DNA of 64,000 nt from Aliiglaciecola lipolytica E3. GTDB lineage: Bacteria > Pseudomonadota > Gammaproteobacteria > Enterobacterales > Alteromonadaceae. The stretch lies in the NCBI RefSeq assembly GCF_000314975.1, contig NZ_BAEN01000022.1, positions 186,001-250,000 on the forward strand, written 5' to 3'. Positions 57,232 to 64,000 of the stretch are shown piece after piece. The notes under the pieces are model-generated. The model was given only the letters and a program-made list of their open reading frames with translations. It did not search any database and had not been told where the DNA came from. A program made the translations under genes and the position numbers. Every line of letters starts with the position of its first letter. Position 1 is the stretch's first letter.

Positions 57232-58428
57232 ATGTTCGACAGCGCTAGTTACAGCTCTAAATTTATTTCTCCCCAACAGGTTTATCAATCTCAATTGGGC
57301 AAAAAACTGGTGGACGATCCGTCGCAACTAGAAGCGGTATCAGCGTTGGAAGAGCTGTTTTGGCAAATAACGCAACAAAAAGACTCAACTGAACAGATTA
57401 AAGGGTTGTATTTGTGGGGAGATGTAGGACGCGGTAAAACGTTTTTAATGGACTTGTTTTATGACACTCTACCTACAAAAATTACGTTCAACAAAGGCAA
57501 ATTAAGACTTCATTTTCACCGATTTATGTCGCGCATTCATAATGCCTTGAAAGAGCATAGTGGACAACAAGATCCCCTACCCATTATTGCCAAAGCGCTG
57601 GCAAACCAATTTAGTATTATCTGTATAGACGAGTTTTTTGTCTCTGACATAGGTGATGCCATGTTACTGGCTGGCTTATTCACCTGTTTATTCGACAATG
57701 GTGTAGTGCTTGTAGCCACTTCGAATACACCCGTTGAACGCCTTTATGAAAATGGCTTAGCTAGGCACAAGTTTTTGCCATTTATTGGATTACTCCAGCA
57801 ACACACCCAAAGCATAAACCTATCTGGGGAACGTGATCATCGCATCCAACATCAGCTTTCAGAATCAGATATCCAAACTGTTTTTAACGCCTCGCCAAAC
57901 ATAGGTTTAGCTGCAAAGATGGATTTTTCTAAGCTTTTTTCAGAGCTAACGCCAAAGAGTAATATAGTAAATAAAAATAGCATCAATATATGTCACCGCG
58001 ATATTCAAGTTGAACGTATGACAGATATGAAGCTGGCAAATTCCGTTGCTTGGTTTAACTTTTATGCCCTGTGTGCAGGTCCGCGTTCACAACTCGATTA
58101 TATTGAAATAGCCTCATCTTTTAACACGGTAATGGTAAGCGATGTCCCTCAACTCAGTGGCAAAGTGAGGGGGTGGATAAAAGCTCGCGGTACTGAAGAT
58201 GGCATGGGTGATAATCAAGCAATAGAAACGGGTGAACGTGTTATATCCTATGCTGTAAACGATGATATGACTCGCCGTTTTATTAGTTTGATTGACGAAC
58301 TCTATGACCAAGGCGTCAGATTGTTTTTGAGTACACAAGTGCCGCTGGCAGAGCTTTATTTAGAAGGTGCTTTGACCTTCGAGTTTCGCCGTACATTCAG
58401 TCGCTTAATCGAAATGAGTCGTGGCTGA
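57232..58428 (+). CDS. zapE: Cell division AFG1-like ATPase ZapE
   Basis: A 398-residue AFG1-family ATPase that interacts with FtsZ and destabilises the ring under stress. Walker A is GDVGRGKTFLMDLF and Walker B is IICIDEFFVSDIGDAMLL. The family features HFHRFMSRIH, VLVATSNTPVERLYENGL and the C-terminal EGALTFEFRRTFSRLIEM are visible. The length is slightly above the E. coli protein's. It stands alone and is convergent with the DUF885 gene. Confidence 0.93.
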   Translation: MFDSASYSSKFISPQQVYQSQLGKKLVDDPSQLEAVSALEELFWQITQQKDSTEQIKGLYLWGDVGRGKTFLMDLFYDTLPTKITFNKGKLRLHFHRFMSRIHNALKEHSGQQDPLPIIAKALANQFSIICIDEFFVSDIGDAMLLAGLFTCLFDNGVVLVATSNTPVERLYENGLARHKFLPFIGLLQQHTQSINLSGERDHRIQHQLSESDIQTVFNASPNIGLAAKMDFSKLFSELTPKSNIVNKNSINICHRDIQVERMTDMKLANSVAWFNFYALCAGPRSQLDYIEIASSFNTVMVSDVPQLSGKVRGWIKARGTEDGMGDNQAIETGERVISYAVNDDMTRRFISLIDELYDQGVRLFLSTQVPLAELYLEGALTFEFRRTFSRLIEMSRG

Positions 58429-58486
58429 TACAACAGGCCCACTTTACCATTTGATAAACAGCCCAAGCCTTGCTCTTTTGTTAAAA

Positions 58487-60247
58487 TTAGTTTGCTTTTT
58501 GTTGGAGGTATTCATTTACTTCCGCAACCACAAAATCTAACGGTACAGTACCGTTTTGCAAACAAACATCGTGAAATTCTTTTATATCAAACGCATCTCC
58601 AAGCCGAGCTTCTGCTTGTTTGCGCAGATTAATGAAAAAGCGTTCGCCAACACCGTAAGTGGTCATTTGCCCCGGCCATACTGCAATACGATCGACGTAG
58701 CGCTCTGCCTCTTCTTTACTGAAAGAACTTTGTTTGGACAACACATAGTTTATGGCTTCATCCCTCGACCAATTCTTAAAATGAATCCCAGGATCTACAA
58801 CCATCCCAGTTGGCAATCCCTTGTACATGGCGATTCGATGGTTATCCGATGAATATAAACCAATTTCATCTGCTAAAGTTTCGGTATATCTTGCCCACCC
58901 CTCAGAAAATCCTGAGTTGCCTAAATATTTAGTGACAGGGTGAGAAACCAATAACTCACGACTAATCGCTATTTGCAGATGATGTCCTGGGTAAGTTTCA
59001 TGAAAAGCAACACTCTCGACCTCACCTTTTATTTTTTTATGCGCCGGATAAGTCGCTTGTACGTAAGTTGCAGGCCGACTACCATCATCTGATGCAGCTA
59101 AATAACGTGAATACCCAGTTTCTTTCTCCAAATCAGAGATGGGTTTGAGTATGACATCTGACTTTGGAAAAAGATTAAAGTAATCTCTGGATTTTTCTTT
59201 AGCACGATCAATTGCAGCCTGCGCCTCTGCTAATAACTCCTCTTTGTTTTTATAATAATTTGTTGGATCTTTGCCAAAGGCCTCATAAATGGCAGGCAAA
59301 TCAGCTGTGCCATACAACTTTTTGCCTAAACTCTTGATCATGGTTTCACGTTCAGCAAGACTTTCCTCTCCCCAAGCAAAAATTTCGGCCGGCGTATTCG
59401 ATAACGTCGTCGCTGCACTTAACATCGCGTTATAACACTCCGCACCGTTTGGTATTGCAGCAATGGAAAGGTTTGGTCGTGCTTGGGGCAAATACTCCTG
59501 CTGCATGAAAGTTAAATATTTCTTCAAGACAGGCATAATATTATTTTCGATCTCAGCGCGCATTTTTTGCTGAAACTCTGGATTATCGTCGCGTAAAGCA
59601 GGCAGGTAAAACGGCGTATCTTCAATTGGCATGGTGAGTAATTGTTGCATCTGACCTATCACCCGTTTCACTACCGGTCGGGGCAAAGCATAGCCCGTAT
59701 TCAAACCTTTTCGATTATTAAGCATGTCATTTTTGATGTAGGCAGGTATTTTGGACCAGCGCATTAGCGCGTCCGCGCGACTGGTGTCATCACCCACCGG
59801 CTGAGTTTGCCCAATGTATTGATACCAGGTAAAAAAAGCATCGAGGTGATTATTCGACCATAAATGACGCTTACAAACCCGAGTATTAATTTCGCCTTCC
59901 AACTCCGTTTTAAGCAGTTGATAAGTCACGAAGTCATTTTTATTGAGTTGTCCGGTATTAATAGCAACTAACGCACGATATAGCCTATCTTGTGCGTCCT
60001 GTTTTGCTTGAATACCCGCGGGACTAATGTCCGCTAAATTAACGTTATCTGCATTTTCTGCCTGATAAAATGTGCTCATCTCTGGTGAGGAAACAAACAT
60101 ATTTTCGATAAATTTATCAGCAATGATATTGATATCCATTTCTTCAACCATGTCTGACGATTGTTCTTCACTTGTGCTTGGTCTGCTTGCCGGATGCTCA
60201 CAAGCGACTAAGCTCAACACGAATAAACAAGTTACGAGTCTTTTCAT
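58487..60247 (-). CDS. DUF885-family lipoprotein, putative metallopeptidase
   Basis: A 586-residue lipoprotein. The lipobox is in LVTCLFVLSLVACEHP. The DUF885 hallmark HETYPGHHLQ (about residue 417, HExxPGHH) looks like a zinc-binding site, with later EGWARYTETLADE as a likely third ligand region. The substrate is unknown, and DUF885 proteins in this order are often exported. It is convergent with zapE and divergent from the next exported protein. Confidence 0.88.
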   Translation of the reverse strand: MKRLVTCLFVLSLVACEHPASRPSTSEEQSSDMVEEMDINIIADKFIENMFVSSPEMSTFYQAENADNVNLADISPAGIQAKQDAQDRLYRALVAINTGQLNKNDFVTYQLLKTELEGEINTRVCKRHLWSNNHLDAFFTWYQYIGQTQPVGDDTSRADALMRWSKIPAYIKNDMLNNRKGLNTGYALPRPVVKRVIGQMQQLLTMPIEDTPFYLPALRDDNPEFQQKMRAEIENNIMPVLKKYLTFMQQEYLPQARPNLSIAAIPNGAECYNAMLSAATTLSNTPAEIFAWGEESLAERETMIKSLGKKLYGTADLPAIYEAFGKDPTNYYKNKEELLAEAQAAIDRAKEKSRDYFNLFPKSDVILKPISDLEKETGYSRYLAASDDGSRPATYVQATYPAHKKIKGEVESVAFHETYPGHHLQIAISRELLVSHPVTKYLGNSGFSEGWARYTETLADEIGLYSSDNHRIAMYKGLPTGMVVDPGIHFKNWSRDEAINYVLSKQSSFSKEEAERYVDRIAVWPGQMTTYGVGERFFINLRKQAEARLGDAFDIKEFHDVCLQNGTVPLDFVVAEVNEYLQQKAN

Positions 60248-60396
60248 CAGAATATCCCTATTACTGTAAAGTGGTAATTAAAGCTAGCGGTTGCAGTGAA
60301 ACGAATGTGATAACCCAGAATACTTGATATCATCAATCTAATTCGAGGCGAACAAGAAACACGTAAAAGCATAGTGCAAATTGAAAGGAAAAAACA

Positions 60397-61017
60397 ATGT
60401 TAAAGCGTTTAATTAAACTACCAGTAGTGCTAGTAACCTTACTTTTTGGTACTACAGCAGTAACTGCTGAGCAAATTGTGAAACCAGCGCCTTTAGTTTC
60501 CATCCCAAGCCATGATGCTTTTTTCGACAGTATCAAAGCGCTGTGTGGCAAGGCTTTCGGTGGCAAAGTAAGCATAGATAATCAGGGGCCAAGTGCGATG
60601 TCGGAACAACCTTTGGTTATGCACATTAGACGCTGCACCGATAATCAATTGCAAATTCCATTTCATGTGGGTGAAGATGCTTCTCGTACCTGGATAATCA
60701 GCAAAACTGGATCTGGACTCTCGTTAAAACATGACCATCGCCACCATGATGGTGACTATTCTGAGTCAACCATGTATGGCGGTCATACATTAGACGCAGG
60801 ATGGCCGCAAGTGCAGTCTTTTCCGGCGGACCAATACTCTAAAGAGCTTTTTGCCAAAAGCGGCATTCCGCAGTCAAGCACTAATATTTGGCAGATGTAT
60901 ATCTATCCAGACAAGTTTACTTACCGACTCATCCGTGAAGGACGAGAATTTCGCGTGGATTTTGATTTAACCCAAGAAATTGAAACGCCTTCTGCACCAT
61001 GGGGTTATCAGGATTAA
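60397..61017 (+). CDS. Exported hypothetical protein
   Basis: A 206-residue protein with signal peptide MLKRLIKLPVVLVTLLFGTTAVTAEQ. The mature part has the stretch SHDAFFDSIKALCGKAFGGKV, two Cys and a His-rich LKHDHRHHDGDYSE segment that could bind metal. GAAAGGAAAAAACA precedes the ATG. I do not recognise the family with confidence. It is followed after 67 bp by a sulfatase remnant on the same strand. Confidence 0.75.
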   Translation: MLKRLIKLPVVLVTLLFGTTAVTAEQIVKPAPLVSIPSHDAFFDSIKALCGKAFGGKVSIDNQGPSAMSEQPLVMHIRRCTDNQLQIPFHVGEDASRTWIISKTGSGLSLKHDHRHHDGDYSESTMYGGHTLDAGWPQVQSFPADQYSKELFAKSGIPQSSTNIWQMYIYPDKFTYRLIREGREFRVDFDLTQEIETPSAPWGYQD

Positions 61018-61084
61018 ATAAAGTTAGAACACAAACTCAACGATAGAGACATAATGCTCTCTATCTTTCTTCCACTTTGACGAT

Positions 61085-61234
61085 ATGTTGAAAAAGTATG
61101 AGGTTAGTTTGCTTGCCAATGAAAAGTACAATATTGCGGATCTATATCCCGACGTAGTAGAGAAAATTAAGCTGGCAATGTTAGAACTATCTACTTCAGA
61201 AAACGCCTCTTGGAACCCACCCAAGATCAACTAA
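61085..61234 (+). pseudogene. Sulfatase C-terminal remnant
   Basis: A 49-codon frame encodes ANEKYNIADLYPDVVEKIKL and AMLEL, matching the typical C-terminal segment of type I sulfatases (NDPxExxNxAxxxPxVVxxIKxxM). Nothing of the catalytic domain precedes it, so it is a fossil of a deleted gene. It lies just before the terminator shared with the intact sulfatase on the other strand. Confidence 0.72.
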
Positions 61235-61243
61235 AAACCGGAA

Positions 61244-61276
61244 AAAGTCGTGAACATCAGCATTGTTCACGACTTT
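61244..61276. terminator. Hairpin terminator of the sulfatase genes
   Basis: Perfect 13-bp arms AAAGTCGTGAACA and TGTTCACGACTTT around a 7-nt loop. The A/T flanks allow it to act on both strands, mainly ending the minus-strand sulfatase transcript and the remnant on plus. Confidence 0.8.
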
Positions 61277-61297
61277 AAAACATTTATGACAGCCTAG

Positions 61298-62797
61298 TTA
61301 CTTAGTTGGGTTTAGCGTCAAATGAGTTGGATTAGCAACAAATGCGGCAGGGCGACATTTAGCGCATTCACCGGTCTCATCTATTCCCAATTCGGCTTCA
61401 AAACGTTCCATCAATCCCTTCAATTCAGCTACTTTTTGCGGATGCTCAGTGCTTAAGTCAATCCGTTCGGCTGGGTCATTTTGTAAATTATATAACCCTG
61501 GGCTCTTCCCTTTTATAGCTAATTTCCATGTGCCTTTACGCACCGCTTCAAGGGTGTTTCTACTATAATAATAGAAAGCGTCATGAGGAGATTCTGCGTC
61601 CTTTTCGGCCGCTAATATGGGCCAGATATTCTTGCCATCAATAACTCGGTCAGTTGGTACATCCGCTCCCGCTAAAAACGCGACAGTAGGAAGTATATCC
61701 ATGCTGGTTGTTAACGCTTGAGACACAGTATTCGCGGGTATCTGACTTGGCCCCCAAACAACGGTTGGCACACGCATTCCACCTTCCTGAGTTAAGGTTT
61801 TATGTCCCGATAAATAACGTTCAGTTCCATCTGAATTACGTCTGCCAGATGGACCGTTATCAGAGGTGAATATCACAATGGTATTCGAATCAAGATTGAG
61901 ACGCTTAAGCGTATCTAATATATTGCCGACTGCATTGTCTAGCTCTCCAATCACCAATGGATACATCGCTTTCTTAGAGTTTGCGGCGATATCAGCGTCG
62001 CTAATGTTGAGGCGCGCAAGCGTCGCTTTATCTACCGTATTCAGAAACTCTTGTGAGACGTGAAGCGGCCCATGAGGCATTGGGTGTGGCAAATATAGAA
62101 AAAAAGGAGCGTCTTGATGTCGTTCAATAAAATCAATCGCGCGCTCAGTAATTCTGCGAGTTAAGTATTCGGGGTTAGGGTTCAACTCAATGACATTCTC
62201 ATTTTCCATTAAGGGCAAATCGGGAAACTTAAAGTGTGCCTGTCTTTTGTGCGTTGGTGCAATATCATGGCTATAAGGCAAGCCAAAAAACTCATCAAAC
62301 CCCTGACGTGTGGGCAAGAACTCGGGCTGATCTCCCAAGTGCCATTTACCAAATATGCCCGTTGCATAACCGACACTTTTTAACACTTCGGCTATGGTTA
62401 TTTCTGCCGGATTGAGTCCTTTAGTGTCGGCCGCTAATAAAACTGGAAAGTTAGAGCCAGTTGCCATGTCTACCCGCCGAGGATATGACCCCGTCATCAA
62501 ACCTGCTCTGGAAGGTGAACATAATGGTGAAGGAACATAAAAATCGGTCAACATCAGACCTTCTTCCGCCATCTTGTCCAAATTCGGGGTTAAGACATGG
62601 TCGCCACCAAAAACGCCCACATCTTCATAACCTTGGTCATCAGTGAATATCACAATAACATTGGGTTGACGTTTCCCTATCACAGGATTTTCGTTGCGCT
62701 TCTGCTCAGAATATGTCGATTCATTACAGCCAGCCAAAAGTGATATAAGCAATACACTTTGACATATTGAATAGAAACGCACATTTAACTTAACCAT
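61298..62797 (-). CDS. Type I sulfatase lipoprotein
   Basis: About 499 residues from the ATG at 62797 (MVKLNVRFYSIC), which follows GGAG; further in-frame starts are upstream. The lipobox is in LISLLAGCNES, so it is lipid-anchored. The formylglycine site is C-S-P-S-R in SPLCSPSRAGLMTGSYPRR, which needs a formylglycine-generating enzyme. Metal-binding residues are in VIVIFTDDQGYEDVG and IFTSDNGPSG. It lies 95 bp past a GH116 gene on the same strand, suggesting joint use of a sulfated glycan. The substrate and SulfAtlas subfamily are not determined. Confidence 0.93.
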   Translation of the reverse strand: MVKLNVRFYSICQSVLLISLLAGCNESTYSEQKRNENPVIGKRQPNVIVIFTDDQGYEDVGVFGGDHVLTPNLDKMAEEGLMLTDFYVPSPLCSPSRAGLMTGSYPRRVDMATGSNFPVLLAADTKGLNPAEITIAEVLKSVGYATGIFGKWHLGDQPEFLPTRQGFDEFFGLPYSHDIAPTHKRQAHFKFPDLPLMENENVIELNPNPEYLTRRITERAIDFIERHQDAPFFLYLPHPMPHGPLHVSQEFLNTVDKATLARLNISDADIAANSKKAMYPLVIGELDNAVGNILDTLKRLNLDSNTIVIFTSDNGPSGRRNSDGTERYLSGHKTLTQEGGMRVPTVVWGPSQIPANTVSQALTTSMDILPTVAFLAGADVPTDRVIDGKNIWPILAAEKDAESPHDAFYYYSRNTLEAVRKGTWKLAIKGKSPGLYNLQNDPAERIDLSTEHPQKVAELKGLMERFEAELGIDETGECAKCRPAAFVANPTHLTLNPTK

Positions 62798-62891
62798 CAA
62801 CGACTCCATCAATCTAAAGCTTTCAGCAAATATCTTCGTGCCTGTCCGCGTTTTTTAAAAACTAAACAAAAGACAGGCATTAGATCTTCAT

Positions 62892-64000
62892 TTATGAAAA
62901 AGTAACGTCTAAACGTTGACCTTCTTGTAAGGTAAGTTCATCGATAAACCGCAATGTCACACTATCCTGATGCTTAGAACTCGTAACAGCGACTTTTTGA
63001 CCATCTATTGTGACTGTGGTGTTATTTGCCTTGGCACCTTGAACTAACGCTAATTTAAACTCTCTCAATGCGAGTTTTCCGTAGCGTAAATCGAGTGAAG
63101 CACGTTGTTGATGATTAGCAAATTGTTGAGAAAAGCTTCCCCACCCTTCAGCGGTAGTAAAGGCAGCACGAAAATCGTCTTGCTGCATTCTTGGAGCAAA
63201 TGCGAGTTTGCCTTCGGGGCCATCGTACTGATAGCCGCACATGGCGAGATATGCACCGTAACTGGCCATTGCGCGAGAATAATGGTCGCTACATTCAATT
63301 TCGTTGTACGGATTCCTTAATTCGGGTTGATAGCGGTCGTTAATGGCTTTTCCAATTGCTAAGCCTTTTTCGACCATGCCTTCCCAAATCATATGTGCCG
63401 AGACCTGCCACTCAAAGCCAGTCATACATTCGTTTAAATAACCTGCATAACTTTTCTTACCGCTTTTAGGTTCAATTTTTCCATATGGAAATGAACTCAT
63501 AACCAGTCCGGCGTCCCCAGCCGCAGCGTACCATCTGCCTTCAGGAACTTTTTCTCGAAAGGCGCCTACATCAGGAGTGAAATTGTATTTCCACAAAGAC
63601 TCTAGTGTTTGGCGAATTTTATCCTTAGGTAAAATGCCATCAATCCCCACATTCCAAAGCCAAGAGTCACCCAAAACCTGATCGATATGACAGCCATTAG
63701 TCGAGCCATGTTTTTCTTTATCACCGGGTCCCGGTTTATGGATGAAATACCCAAACTCTTCGTTCCAAAGAACATCTACCATCGCTTTTGAACCACTCGC
63801 TACGATGGACTCATATCGAGTGGCAAGAGCAGGTTCATTCATTTTACGCGCCATGATGGCCGATGCCTTCAGCGCAGCATGGTATAGGTTGATAAGCCAA
63901 TGCACTTGACCAAACCAGGGTTCATCCAAAGTGTTGTGTTGTGAACCTTTTAGCATGCCATCTTCATCAATATCCCATTTTTTATGACATGATTCATCGA
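62892..64000 (-). CDS. GH116-family glycosidase, partial
   Basis: C-terminal part of a GH116 (GBA2-type beta-glucosidase/xylosidase) enzyme. The frame is open to the window edge, so the start is missing. The family sequence DGMLKGSQHNTLDEPWFG is followed by (alpha/alpha)6-type helices, the CHIDQVLGDSWLWNVG region (the DQ Asp is the probable acid/base by GBA2 analogy) and a C-terminal beta domain ending in LDVTFS. The nucleophile Glu is outside the window. Adjacent to a sulfatase, it may belong to a marine polysaccharide-use locus extending to the right. Confidence 0.88.
   Translation of the reverse strand, partial: DESCHKKWDIDEDGMLKGSQHNTLDEPWFGQVHWLINLYHAALKASAIMARKMNEPALATRYESIVASGSKAMVDVLWNEEFGYFIHKPGPGDKEKHGSTNGCHIDQVLGDSWLWNVGIDGILPKDKIRQTLESLWKYNFTPDVGAFREKVPEGRWYAAAGDAGLVMSSFPYGKIEPKSGKKSYAGYLNECMTGFEWQVSAHMIWEGMVEKGLAIGKAINDRYQPELRNPYNEIECSDHYSRAMASYGAYLAMCGYQYDGPEGKLAFAPRMQQDDFRAAFTTAEGWGSFSQQFANHQQRASLDLRYGKLALREFKLALVQGAKANNTTVTIDGQKVAVTSSKHQDSVTLRFIDELTLQEGQRLDVTFS

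Noticed and set aside
61024-61230. Minus-strand 68-codon frame
   Set aside because: It is the antisense of the sulfatase remnant, which has better protein similarity.

Overview
The window looks like the chromosome of a marine gammaproteobacterium of the order Alteromonadales, most like Paraglaciecola or Glaciecola. This rests on recognisable families and gene order: mutY-yggX beside tRNA-Phe, trmB, rsmC, glgA, arcA, pmbA/yjgA, the mreBCD-maf-rng-yhdP-nitrilase-tldD block and a full MSHA pilus locus. A sulfatase and a GH116 glycosidase at the right edge fit an algal-polysaccharide user. The genus is inference.

Region 1 (1-5120) is accessory DNA against the 3' side of a tRNA-Phe gene. It holds a tyrosine integrase and three genes I do not recognise. 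A copy of the first 38 nt of the tRNA, ending in the anticodon loop, lies just upstream of the intact gene.

Region 2 (5288-18284) is mostly housekeeping: yggX, mutY, an alpha/beta hydrolase, trmB, rsmC and glgA. It also has a signalling cluster made of a CHASE8-like membrane histidine kinase, a YfiR-family periplasmic protein and arcA. A GGDEF-EAL protein, pmbA and yjgA follow.

Region 3 (18285-19961) is a repeat and IS zone. An intact IS4-family (IS10-like) element, flanked by an 8-9 bp duplication, sits inside one unit of a tandem array of 63-bp REP doublets that fills the gap between yjgA and tldD. Further REP copies occur between mshQ and mreB.

Region 4 (19954-30565, minus strand) is tldD, nitrilase, yhdP, rng, maf, mreD, mreC and mreB. 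Region 5 (30888-49573, minus strand) is the MSHA locus in canonical order, from mshI through the secretion genes, pilins and pseudopilins to a very large mshQ with three LamG-type domains. MshE carries the two N-terminal motifs known to bind c-di-GMP, so the pilus is probably c-di-GMP controlled.

Region 6 (49574-64000) is mixed: an exported hydrolase, a lipoprotein and membrane-protein pair, an outer-membrane barrel, an exported caspase-like protein, a TPR-sulfotransferase, a PEP-CTERM protein, a glycine-zipper membrane protein, zapE and a DUF885 lipoprotein. It ends with an exported protein, a sulfatase remnant, an intact sulfatase lipoprotein and a GH116 gene cut by the window edge.
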